Source: Catenovulum sp. 2E275 (GTDB taxonomy: Bacteria > Pseudomonadota > Gammaproteobacteria > Enterobacterales > Alteromonadaceae). Taken from it: a stretch of DNA of 53,063 nucleotides. Positions 1-7,965 of this stretch are shown piece by piece (position 1 is the stretch's first letter; every line of letters begins with the position of its first letter). The notes beneath the pieces are model-generated. The model did not search any database and had not been told where the DNA came from. It worked only from the letters and a program-made list of their open reading frames with translations. Where the stretch lies: the NCBI RefSeq assembly GCF_025515275.1, contig NZ_JAOPFU010000031.1, forward strand, positions 1 through 53,063, written 5' to 3'. The translations under genes were made by a program, and so were the position numbers.

Positions 1-6
1 TGCGTT

Positions 7-93
7 AAATTCACTTGCAATACGACCCCATGGATGGGGGAGGTAGAGCGACGTCGGAACTAAAGCCGAGACTAGCTATTGACGCGTGAATTT
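7..93. repeat. Foldable palindromic element near the window edge
   Basis: AAATTCAC (7-14) is the exact reverse complement of GTGAATTT (86-93). Inside this closing stem lie a perfect CCCCAT/ATGGGG hairpin (26-39) and a TCGG/CCGA hairpin (54-57 with 66-69). The layout resembles a three-way junction of a dispersed palindromic repeat or a small structured RNA. No open frame of useful length crosses it: frame 1 stops at 61-63. The family is not recognised. Apart from this element and the terminator at 197-222, bases 1-310 show nothing I can call. Confidence 0.35.
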
Positions 94-196
94 GCTTTGT
101 CCGCACAAAAAAATTATCGTTAGAAACCATGTGGAATTATAAGGTTAAATAATTCCATTAGTTAGAATACACCTTAACCCGAGTTGAGGTTAATTA

Positions 197-222
197 AAAT
201 GCCGCTGTTAAGCGGCATTTTT
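197..222 (+). terminator. Rho-independent terminator of an upstream gene outside the window
   Basis: ATGCCGCT (199-206) and AGCGGCAT (211-218) form a perfect 8-bp stem around a GTTA loop, followed by a T tract. A-T pairs extend the stem outward. It probably ends a transcript that enters from the left. Confidence 0.7.
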
Positions 223-310
223 GTATCTGCGATGTTTGATTTAGCTCTATGTCGCTAAATTGTCATATAAACATGCTAAACTCACGCGAATCCTAACTTT
301 ATTTTGTGTT

Positions 311-1264
311 ATGAAAACTGACAAATTAGCCATTTTTGAACAAGCTGCAAATTGGGCGGAAAAAGCAACTGAGTTAACGGATGCTGAAAAAGCAGAACTA
401 GAAATTTGGTTGGCACAAAATACGGAGCATCAACAAGCTTATCAAAAGTGTCTGGCGGTTTGGCAATCAGAAAATTTAACCCAAGCGTTAGCAGAAAATG
501 TTTACCAGCCTCAATCCGTTAAAAAAGCTAATCATAAACTCAAATTAACCACAGCATTTGGCTCGTTGGCTATTGCTTTGTTAGTCGGTTATTTTTCAAT
601 TAATCAGGATGTCAGCCAGCCAAAATTGGTTGCTCAAACACAAACCTCACAAACTCAACAATTAAACTTAGCCGATGGCTCACAGCTAAAACTAGCAGGT
701 GAAACTCAGTTAGATTTTTTATATCAGCCGGATTTACGCAAGGTTGAATTAACAAAAGGTGAATCGCTCTTTTCTGTTCAGCATTTAACTGATCATCAGC
801 CATTTATTGTTGCTGCCGGAGATACACAAATCAAAGTTACCGGTACTAAATTTTCCGTTGATAAAAATGATTATAGCACTCAAGTTGTGGTGGTTGAGGG
901 TAGTGTACTGGTGTCAAATCATCAGCAAAAAATACATTTAACAGCCGGACAAAGTATTGAAATTGTGGATGGCAAAATGGGAGAGTTAATTTATTTGCCA
1001 CAACATTATAAACACCATTTAAATACTCAGGACTATTCCGCTGACTGGTTAGAAGCTTATCAAACCAGCTTAGGGTCAGTTATTGCAAAACTGGATAGGC
1101 AAATCACAGAACAAATTAGCCTGGAAGAAAGCAGTTTAAAAACACTGCCAGTAACCGGGCGGTTTAACCTTAAATCGCCCAAACAAACGTTAAAAATGAT
1201 TGCGTTAGCCAGTAATTTGAGAGTATCAGAATATCCGGGGCAAATTATTATTCGTCGAAATTAA
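311..1264 (+). CDS. FecR-type anti-sigma / sigma-regulator protein
   Basis: This is an inner-membrane protein of the FecR family, which transmits a signal from an outer-membrane TonB receptor to an ECF sigma factor. Residues 8-50 (AANWAEKA, then a helical region) fit the N-terminal cytoplasmic DUF4880 sigma-binding domain. One membrane helix lies at about 80-97, and the periplasmic FecR beta domain covers about 115-215, including the GTKFSV and VVEGSV strands. The C-terminal tail should contact the receptor STN domain. I chose ATG 311 (317 aa); a TTG further upstream adds residues without homology. The receptor gene starts 14 bp after the stop, so the two are almost certainly cotranscribed. 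The likely partner sigma gene is about 5 kb away at 6102-6596. Family assignment is firm; the signal sensed is unknown. Confidence 0.88.
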   Translation: MKTDKLAIFEQAANWAEKATELTDAEKAELEIWLAQNTEHQQAYQKCLAVWQSENLTQALAENVYQPQSVKKANHKLKLTTAFGSLAIALLVGYFSINQDVSQPKLVAQTQTSQTQQLNLADGSQLKLAGETQLDFLYQPDLRKVELTKGESLFSVQHLTDHQPFIVAAGDTQIKVTGTKFSVDKNDYSTQVVVVEGSVLVSNHQQKIHLTAGQSIEIVDGKMGELIYLPQHYKHHLNTQDYSADWLEAYQTSLGSVIAKLDRQITEQISLEESSLKTLPVTGRFNLKSPKQTLKMIALASNLRVSEYPGQIIIRRN

Positions 1265-1278
1265 CCAACGGATACCAA

Positions 1279-4200
1279 ATGTACTTGGCTAACATATTTA
1301 CATCGGGGTTTGTCATTAGTCATTTAGTTCTTGGTCGGTTAATCATCGGAATGTTAGTTCTCGGAATGTTAACCGGCACTTTCCAAGGTAAGGTATTTGC
1401 GACTGAATCAGCACAAGCTCAATTTTATAAGATAAAGCTGGATGCAGATAACTTATTTACTGCTTTAACTCAATTATCCCAACAAACCCAGATCGCCGTT
1501 TTCTTTAACCCAAATTTAACTCAAACAACCCCTGCGGATAATCAAATCTTAGCTTTTCAATATGCAGGACAAATTGAATTAACTGATATTTGTAAAGCAA
1601 TAGCCGCGCATTATCAGGTAAAAATTGAAGTGATTGAAAATTCAATTGTTGTTGCTAAGTTGCCTGCAACTCAACCCGCTTTAACTACGCCGCGAGCAGT
1701 TAAATTATCTCAGACTCAACCAATCACCCAACCTAAACCGGAAGAGGTTATTGTAATTGGTTCAAGCGAGCAAAGTAGACAACATAGAGGGTATCAATCC
1801 ACTCAAAATGCCCAGCCACAAAACAGTGTTCGGGTTGAGCAATTATCTTTATTAAATGCTGCCAGTTATCCAACAAATAATTTGGCCGAATCTTTATTAA
1901 CTATTGCTGGTATATCTGCCAGTTACGATGGTGGGGAAGGTAGACAATTAGCTATCAGAGGGCTAAGTGGTGACTTTTTAAATATATCGTTAAACGGCAT
2001 GCAAACTCTGGCTATACATGGCTCAACGCTCGATAGCAGAGAACAAAATGAACGGGCGTTGGCGTTTGATTTTAATGTATTACCAGCGGAGCTCTTTGCG
2101 CAAGTTAATGTCACCCGTGATTATCATGTTTCACAAGATAGTGGTGGCATTGGATCTAATATAGAAATTTATAGCATGCAGCATGATGATTTAGCTGAAA
2201 GCGATTTAATTAATATTATGTTCGAACAAAATTATAATGCGCTATCTGAGCACTTTTCATACGGTAGTGCAATCAATTGGCAGTTTAAACGGGCTGATTG
2301 GTATTACCAGTTTGCGGCTGTTTACAAACAAAAAAATACACAAGAGCAAGGCTATAATACCTATCGTTGGCGCACTTTAGATATTGGCGATACTGATATT
2401 TCTGCGTTAAACCAACAATTACAAAATCAGTTAAATAATCAGAGTATTTATTTTGCTAGAGGCAATCGCTATTCAAGTTGGTTAAATGATATTGAACAAT
2501 TGGGATTAACCGCATCTGCCTATTATATAACCGAAAATATAGCTCATAAATTTGATTGGGTGAGTAGTCAGCTAACCAATCAAAAACGCGAATATCATCT
2601 TGCTACTAGAGGAATAAATACGACTGCAATCAGCCAGGATAATTTACAACTCACCGGCATTAATAAACTGACAATCGATCAGCATAATTTTGTTGAATAT
2701 GCTGAGTTTAGCAATGCTCAATTAGCGACAGAAACTCGCCTCTTACAAAAAGAAACAGAGTTTAATCAAGTGACATGGTCGGGTGAATATCAGCCAAAAC
2801 CTTCAATTGATATTAACTGGTTAATCGGGCACGCCCAAAACAGGCTCTCTATACCGCAAGATCAAAAAGTATATTTAACGGCATTTAGTGATTTAACAAC
2901 AGATTACCAAGCCAATCCGAATTACCCGATTAACCTCTACAGTAAAGATGTTAGCTTGGCTGAAACTTGGCAATTGGATGAAATTGATCTACAAAAAAAT
3001 ACCTACCTCATTCGTCAAAATCAGGCAAAAATTCAATTTAATTATCAGATGCTTAATACAGAAAAAACACAGTCACAGTGGCAATTTGGCTTACAATATA
3101 AAGATTTTTACGATCAACGGCGGGCTTATCAGCAAGCTGATTTATTAAAAGCTGAGTTTGCCAGTGGGCGTTTAGATAATAACTTGCAGGCAAATTTTTA
3201 TTTATTGGCGACACAGCACAAAAAACAAGCTTTTGCCGCAGTTGATATAAGCCAAATCATGGCTGCTTATTTGCCACAAAACCAATTTACTGAAGAAGAT
3301 ATTTTGATTGCCGACTCTTATGCGCTTAACCGGCAAAATAGATCAGCTTGGCTTAGTTATCAGTATCAACACACTAACTATCGTTTTGATATTGGTGTCC
3401 GCTATGAAAGTTTAAAAAATCAACTTACAGCTACAGACAATACCAAACTTAACCATAAACAGGATAATTTTTGGTTATTAAGTGCCAATTTTCGTTATCA
3501 AATTAACCAAAACTGGCAAGCGAGGGTCAACTTAAGTCAAAATTTCACCCCAGTTCAAACCAAATATATGACACCCGCTCAGGTATATTTGAGCGCTTTG
3601 GATATATATCAAACCGGCTCAGCAGATTTATCTGCTTATAAAAGCACACAATTATCAGCACAATTATCAGCAACACCGACAGCTACAACAGAGCTGATTA
3701 GCGGTATTTATTACAAAAAATTGAGCGGCTTAATTAATTATCAGCAAACCGTTTGGCCTACTTTAGCTGATAACACCCAGCCCCAAGCTGTAGAATCAGC
3801 CATATTTTCGCCAACAGGCAACCAAAATGGCTGGCTATTTGGGAGTGATTTAAGTTGGTATTGGCACTTAACTACAAATGTATCATTGCAGGCTGCATAT
3901 AGTTATGCCGACAGTAGCAGAACTTATCAATATGGTGACTTATACCAGCATCAGGCTCAGATAGAGGGAATGTCAGACCATACAGCGCAGCTTAGTTTAA
4001 ATTATCATACCCAAAACTGGGGTAGTCGGTTTAATTTAAATTATCGCAGCGATTATATCAGTGAAATTAAATATTCTCGTTTAGGGCAGGACCAACTCGA
4101 AACTGGTTTTTTACCTTACGCCAGACTAAACTGGTCAGCTTATTTTAAATTAACACCTGAGTTTGAAATTAATTTAGGGATTAATAATCTTAGTAATGCG

Positions 4201-4293
4201 TTTTATCGCGAATACGCAGGCCAACATCAGCATTTATACAATACCACAGAAACCGGCAGGCAATTTTATTTACGTGTATTGCTACAAATTTAA
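1279..4293 (+). CDS. TonB-dependent receptor with N-terminal STN signalling domain
   Basis: This is an outer-membrane active transporter of 1004 aa. A signal peptide ends near KVFA. An STN (secretin/TonB short N-terminal) domain spans about 48-125, as in FecA/FpvA-type receptors that signal to a FecR protein. A TonB-box-like EEVIVIGS follows near 155. The plug domain at about 195-300 carries DGGEGRQLAIRG, and a long beta-barrel ends in FYLRVLLQI, an unusual terminus because most such barrels end in Phe. The barrel shares YNTYRWR and FARGNRYS blocks with the receptor at 7966-10677, so the two are paralogues. With fecR it forms a cell-surface signalling pair. The substrate is not evident; the neighbouring NLP and phospholipase suggest a phospholipid- or inositol-derived ligand, which is inference. 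Confidence 0.9.
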   Translation: MYLANIFTSGFVISHLVLGRLIIGMLVLGMLTGTFQGKVFATESAQAQFYKIKLDADNLFTALTQLSQQTQIAVFFNPNLTQTTPADNQILAFQYAGQIELTDICKAIAAHYQVKIEVIENSIVVAKLPATQPALTTPRAVKLSQTQPITQPKPEEVIVIGSSEQSRQHRGYQSTQNAQPQNSVRVEQLSLLNAASYPTNNLAESLLTIAGISASYDGGEGRQLAIRGLSGDFLNISLNGMQTLAIHGSTLDSREQNERALAFDFNVLPAELFAQVNVTRDYHVSQDSGGIGSNIEIYSMQHDDLAESDLINIMFEQNYNALSEHFSYGSAINWQFKRADWYYQFAAVYKQKNTQEQGYNTYRWRTLDIGDTDISALNQQLQNQLNNQSIYFARGNRYSSWLNDIEQLGLTASAYYITENIAHKFDWVSSQLTNQKREYHLATRGINTTAISQDNLQLTGINKLTIDQHNFVEYAEFSNAQLATETRLLQKETEFNQVTWSGEYQPKPSIDINWLIGHAQNRLSIPQDQKVYLTAFSDLTTDYQANPNYPINLYSKDVSLAETWQLDEIDLQKNTYLIRQNQAKIQFNYQMLNTEKTQSQWQFGLQYKDFYDQRRAYQQADLLKAEFASGRLDNNLQANFYLLATQHKKQAFAAVDISQIMAAYLPQNQFTEEDILIADSYALNRQNRSAWLSYQYQHTNYRFDIGVRYESLKNQLTATDNTKLNHKQDNFWLLSANFRYQINQNWQARVNLSQNFTPVQTKYMTPAQVYLSALDIYQTGSADLSAYKSTQLSAQLSATPTATTELISGIYYKKLSGLINYQQTVWPTLADNTQPQAVESAIFSPTGNQNGWLFGSDLSWYWHLTTNVSLQAAYSYADSSRTYQYGDLYQHQAQIEGMSDHTAQLSLNYHTQNWGSRFNLNYRSDYISEIKYSRLGQDQLETGFLPYARLNWSAYFKLTPEFEINLGINNLSNAFYREYAGQHQHLYNTTETGRQFYLRVLLQI

Positions 4294-4336
4294 GTCATGG
4301 TGTAGGCGGTTTATTTCTTTTATTGGTATTCTTATT

Positions 4337-5149
4337 CTATTGCCAAGTTTGTAACAGGTTTATTGCTTTTTCGCGGTCTGATAGTTTGGCTGAGGAATCA
4401 GCTGCTATAGCCTTAATTGCTGATATTAAATCAGGTGCTACATGCTCAGCTTCTATATTTACTAAAATCGAAAATGTTTTGTTTAAATCTAGCTTTTTTA
4501 AAATTCTATTTTGTACGTGTCTTGATAAATTAATGTCGTCTGAATTAATAATTAAAGCATTTAGGCTGATATTTTCGTTATCTGAATCTATCAACGCTGT
4601 TGAAAATTGCTGAAATTGAGCATAATACTCAGGGTAAGCTTGTTGTAACTTAGGAATTAATTTTAGTAATCTGATTTGATGTCTTGGTTGTTCAAAGTCA
4701 TAAATAAAATTGACTAATATTGGTAGTAACTGAGGGGTATTTAACATTAACTCTGAATCTAATAAATAATCCCATATCCAATTTTTTTCTTCCTGTTCAC
4801 CATAGTAGAGTTGCTCTTCTAATAACGCTATATCATTAGTATTGACTCTGCTTAGTGCAGTTAATAGACGCTGCTTTTTGTCTTCAAGAGGTAGGCTTGT
4901 ATAAGTTACTTTTTGTGTGTCCTTATTTGATTGATCCGGATATATTTTTATCTCTTTTGGTAATTCGTTTGTACTGTTATGTAATTGAGGGAAATCAGTA
5001 AGTAGAGTGTTTACTTTTTGCTGGCAAGTCAGTTCAGGCGCTAACGTTTTTGGATAAGGAGTAGAAGATATAGTTAAATAAAGATAAGTAAGTAATATGC
5101 TGATAGTTGAACTGAAGGCAATTAAAAGGAATAACTGAAACGCTCTCAT
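4337..5149 (-). CDS. Membrane-anchored or secreted helical-repeat hypothetical protein
   Basis: I do not recognise this 270-aa protein. It starts with a hydrophobic segment (residues 4-27), a signal peptide or anchor, so it acts outside the cytoplasm. The rest is rich in Leu, Ile, Asn and Gln and reads as successive amphipathic helices, resembling a small HEAT/TPR-type solenoid. An AGGAG ribosome site precedes the ATG. It lies 50 bp downstream of the NLP gene on the same strand, separated by a perfect 9-bp hairpin, so it is probably the last gene of a sigma-NLP-solenoid unit. It converges on the receptor gene with no obvious terminator between. It could be a toxin partner, immunity protein or chaperone; nothing in the sequence decides. 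Confidence 0.6.
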   Translation of the reverse strand: MRAFQLFLLIAFSSTISILLTYLYLTISSTPYPKTLAPELTCQQKVNTLLTDFPQLHNSTNELPKEIKIYPDQSNKDTQKVTYTSLPLEDKKQRLLTALSRVNTNDIALLEEQLYYGEQEEKNWIWDYLLDSELMLNTPQLLPILVNFIYDFEQPRHQIRLLKLIPKLQQAYPEYYAQFQQFSTALIDSDNENISLNALIINSDDINLSRHVQNRILKKLDLNKTFSILVNIEAEHVAPDLISAIKAIAADSSAKLSDREKAINLLQTWQ

Positions 5150-5161
5150 AACAAACTCCTA

Positions 5162-5191
5162 GCGGCCAGATTAATGATATCCTCTGGCCGC
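5162..5191 (-). other. Intercistronic hairpin between the NLP gene and its downstream gene
   Basis: GCGGCCAGA (5162-5170) and TCTGGCCGC (5183-5191) form a perfect 9-bp stem with a 12-nt loop. There is no T tract on the minus strand, so it is not a standard terminator. It sits just upstream of the AGGAG ribosome site of the downstream gene. It could act in mRNA processing or stability, setting different output for the two genes. Confidence 0.5.
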
Positions 5192-5199
5192 ATCATATA

Positions 5200-5982
5200 T
5201 TAAAAAGCGGGATAGCCAGATGGTAAACCTGCATTTAACTTATTAATAAAGTTAGGGTCATTAAATGGTGTGTTCGCATTACCAAAATCTGTTGTATTAA
5301 ATAAGTTTTTCAAATCACTATTGGTTACACCAGAATCGCCTTGCATCAAACTCCATGAAACTAGAGTTGGTTTGTGCCAGGCACCTGTATCATTTTCTGC
5401 GATTTCACCTGCATCTCCGGGACGAAAAACATGGGTTGATGCACCATCTTTATGGTACACAATTCTAACGTGCTGATTATTGCTATCGTCATATACGTAA
5501 GCATTAGCAGGTTCAGTAACTACATCGCGGTGTTTTGAATAACTAACATGCGTCATTGTATTATTTGTAAGCCAAACAATAACAAACTCCCAGTCATGTC
5601 TATGACTAAAAGCATCATCAAATAAAGCACCATCAATCGCCTGATCTTTTTCAAAATAAAGTGCATACATGTGTGCGCAATATTGATTGCCATTACTACT
5701 AAGGCAAGTGCTTCTGTGGTTAGTATTTGAATTTATTAAGTCAGATAAATCATGGCAGTTACCTGAAATATCACCAGTTGGCTTCAAGCCTCCATTAGCT
5801 TGTCCGTCACGACCAATACCAACTGATGGATAACAGCCATCAGTATCATAATCAAACCTAGGTGACCATAAATCTGCGCTACTGGTTGCGTTTTCTAATA
5901 ATTTAGGTGGTGGTGCAGCAAATACCAATTGGCTTATGCTTGATAAACAAACTAGGAGTAAACTTAATGCTTGAATTTTCAT
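5200..5982 (-). CDS. Nep1-like protein (NLP), secreted necrosis-inducing cytolysin
   Basis: NLPs are secreted toxins, known mainly from plant pathogens, that bind glycosylinositol phosphorylceramides and permeabilise eukaryotic plasma membranes. This protein has 260 aa with a clear signal peptide ending at VFA-APPP. The family heptapeptide appears as SHRHDWE at residues 126-132 (usual form GHRHDWE), keeping the His, Asp and Glu of the metal site. CYPSVGIG and ALYFEKDQ match other conserved NLP blocks. Four cysteines (50, 76, 93, 102) suggest two disulfides, as in type 2 NLPs. I chose ATG 5982 because GAGGA lies 8 nt upstream and the signal peptide starts there; a longer frame to 6024 adds 14 non-signal residues. 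It follows the sigma gene by 119 bp, and a 27-bp palindrome lies in that leader. Expression may depend on this sigma factor (inference). Confidence 0.92.
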   Translation of the reverse strand: MKIQALSLLLVCLSSISQLVFAAPPPKLLENATSSADLWSPRFDYDTDGCYPSVGIGRDGQANGGLKPTGDISGNCHDLSDLINSNTNHRSTCLSSNGNQYCAHMYALYFEKDQAIDGALFDDAFSHRHDWEFVIVWLTNNTMTHVSYSKHRDVVTEPANAYVYDDSNNQHVRIVYHKDGASTHVFRPGDAGEIAENDTGAWHKPTLVSWSLMQGDSGVTNSDLKNLFNTTDFGNANTPFNDPNFINKLNAGLPSGYPAF

Positions 5983-6011
5983 TTTATATATCCTCAGTAA
6001 ATTGAAATTGT

Positions 6012-6038
6012 TAAAAGACTTCATAATGAAATCTTTTA
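6012..6038. promoter_or_regulatory. 27-bp imperfect palindrome upstream of the NLP gene
   Basis: TAAAAGA-c-TTCAT-a-ATGAA-a-TCTTTTA is a dyad with one mismatched pair and a single central base. It lies 30-56 bp upstream of the NLP start codon, between the sigma gene and the NLP gene. It suits a dimeric repressor or activator operator, or an mRNA hairpin in the leader. No regulator is assigned. Confidence 0.45.
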
Positions 6039-6101
6039 TAAAGAGCTTCGAGGAATATAAAAGGCGACAATTTAAAATATTAAAGTTTTGTGTATCTTAA
6101 G

Positions 6102-6596
6102 TTATTCGCCCAAATGCATAGCAATTTGCGCTAAAGCTCGGTTGATATGCTTTTTTACTGCTTCTTCACTTAATTCTAATTCTTTTGCGATTTGTTCACG
6201 GCTTTGGTTTTGTAAACGGCGACGGATAAATACTTGCTGGCGCATTGGCGGCATATTATTTAATACAGCTTGAATGGTTTTAATTTTTTCTTGTTGTAAA
6301 TAGTTTACTTCTGCACTTTGGGTTTGGCGCGGGTCGAGTGTTTCATCATAACTGTCATGATTGTTTGCATTATTATTTCCGCTTAATTTCCATGCAAAGT
6401 GGCGGGCAACAGTGACCGCATAAGCAAGTGGGTTTTGAATTGGCTCACTTTGATTACGCTCAATAACAGTTGTAAGTGTTTCCTGATATACATCAGCCTG
6501 ATCATCATGTGTTTTAACCCAACGACGGATCATTGCTTTCAATTTGGGCTCTTCTTTTAACAATGCAGATGTAATTGAAAACTCGCTTTTGTTCAC
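6102..6596 (-). CDS. ECF sigma factor, FecI type
   Basis: This 164-aa protein has the two-domain layout of group 4 (ECF) sigma factors. The sigma-2 region covers about 15-75, including DDQADVYQETLTTVI and NPLAYAVTVARHFAW. The sigma-4 region covers about 103-160 with NNMPPMRQQVFIRRRLQ and a helix-turn-helix (SREQIAKELELSEEAVKKHI). The start is GTG at 6596. It would direct RNA polymerase to promoters of the locus once released or activated by the FecR protein at 311-1264. In most FecIR systems the sigma gene lies next to fecR; here the two are separated by the NLP and solenoid genes. It is divergent from the phospholipase gene, so the 213-bp spacer to 6809 should hold both promoters. Confidence 0.87.
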   Translation of the reverse strand: MNKSEFSITSALLKEEPKLKAMIRRWVKTHDDQADVYQETLTTVIERNQSEPIQNPLAYAVTVARHFAWKLSGNNNANNHDSYDETLDPRQTQSAEVNYLQQEKIKTIQAVLNNMPPMRQQVFIRRRLQNQSREQIAKELELSEEAVKKHINRALAQIAMHLGE

Positions 6597-6809
6597 AGCT
6601 ATATTCTTAATTTTATTAATAAACCTTAAATATGTTGGCAGATAAATATGACAAATTAATTACTGTTAAATTAAGTTAGCGTTTTGGCTGATGCTTTAAA
6701 CCATCAACAAAATAATTAAATTTTTTTGTCCCCTTTTTTCTACTCACTACTCATTAATAGCAAAACCGAGCGATTTAACTAAGACACCAACAAGGTAGAC
6801 GAGGCTAAA

Positions 6810-7931
6810 ATGAGAGCGAGTCAACTTACCGAATTAATTAAGCTTAAACAGCGTTTTAGCTATTTACTGCTATTTGCTTTTTTGCCGTTTTTTGTAGTTG
6901 CACAAAATCAGCTAAAACTGAATCAGATTCAGGTGATTGGCAGCCACAACAGCTATAAAACTGGGTTAGATATCCATATCGCCAAACAGTTAGATCAGAT
7001 AGAACCAGGGTTTGCCGATAAAATTAGTTATGCTCACCCAAGCCTACCAACCCAATTAGATTTAGGTTTACGTCAGCTCGAAATTGACATTTTAATGGAT
7101 GAGCAAGGTGCACTTTTTGCCAAGCCATTAGCGCAAAAGTGGACTTCCAACCAATTACATACTAAAGCGCAGCAACGAGCGCTTAATCAACCCGGATTTA
7201 AAGTATTACATATTCCGGATATAGATGTTCAAACCCATTGTATTAGTTTTAAAAGCTGTTTAAGTCAGTTAAAAAACTGGTCGAATCAAAATCCTAATCA
7301 CTTGCCGGTTTATATTTTATTTAATGTTAAAGAAAGTCGTTTTAATAAAATAAACGGTGTGATCCCTGCTGTTTTAAACTCACAAAATTATCAGGCGCTT
7401 GACCAGCTAATTTATACTGAATTGGGCAGCGAAAAGTTAATGACACCCGCTTTAATTAAGCAACCCAACTTAACGCTATCGCAGTCTATCCGCCAGTTTG
7501 GTTGGCCTGAGTTGGAGCAGGTCAGAGGTAAATTTGCATTTATATTTGACGCCAACAAAAACCAGTTAGCTCAGTTTTCTGCCAGCCAAACACACGCCAT
7601 TTTTGCAGCTTTTGAGCTTAATCATCCCGATGCTGCTTTTTTAATTTATAACCATCCATTGCTTCAGGCCGAACAAATTAAACAAGCTGTGGAACAGGGA
7701 TTTATTGTGCGCACCAGAGCCGATGAGTTTAACCATAATGAATCACCAAAAATGCGCGCGTTAACTGCTATTAACTCAGGCGCACAAATTATTTCAACCG
7801 ATTTTTATAAAGGTGCAATGCAAACCCCTCTAAACGCTCCTTTTGTGAGTTTTGAGCTGGTCACAAGCCAGCCAAAAAACCTTTTTGCACGCTGTATTCA
7901 TTTAGCGCCGAATACAAAATGCAGTTTTTAA
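6810..7931 (+). CDS. Secreted PI-PLC-C1-type phosphoinositide phospholipase C
   Basis: The 373-aa protein resembles the Ca2+-dependent phosphoinositide-specific phospholipase C1 family, whose fold is a TIM barrel and whose known members cleave inositol phospholipids. A signal peptide ends near FFVVA-QNQ (about residue 31), so it is exported. Catalytic-type positions are visible: GSHNSYK with His46, LRQLEIDI with Glu91 and Asp93, and a second His at 134 in VLHIPDIDV. The end region (VRTRADEF, then GAQIISTDFY) matches the family's closing strands. GAGG at 6801-6804 supports ATG 6810. The second TonB receptor starts 34 bp downstream, so enzyme and receptor are probably cotranscribed. The exact lipid substrate is not known from sequence. 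Confidence 0.85.
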   Translation: MRASQLTELIKLKQRFSYLLLFAFLPFFVVAQNQLKLNQIQVIGSHNSYKTGLDIHIAKQLDQIEPGFADKISYAHPSLPTQLDLGLRQLEIDILMDEQGALFAKPLAQKWTSNQLHTKAQQRALNQPGFKVLHIPDIDVQTHCISFKSCLSQLKNWSNQNPNHLPVYILFNVKESRFNKINGVIPAVLNSQNYQALDQLIYTELGSEKLMTPALIKQPNLTLSQSIRQFGWPELEQVRGKFAFIFDANKNQLAQFSASQTHAIFAAFELNHPDAAFLIYNHPLLQAEQIKQAVEQGFIVRTRADEFNHNESPKMRALTAINSGAQIISTDFYKGAMQTPLNAPFVSFELVTSQPKNLFARCIHLAPNTKCSF

Positions 7932-7965
7932 ACATCATTTTAATTCAATTATTTTCGGAGATATT

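Noticed and set aside
4323-4613. 96-codon frame on the plus strand
   Set aside because: It lies wholly opposite the solenoid gene (4337-5149), has no ribosome site and no family features.
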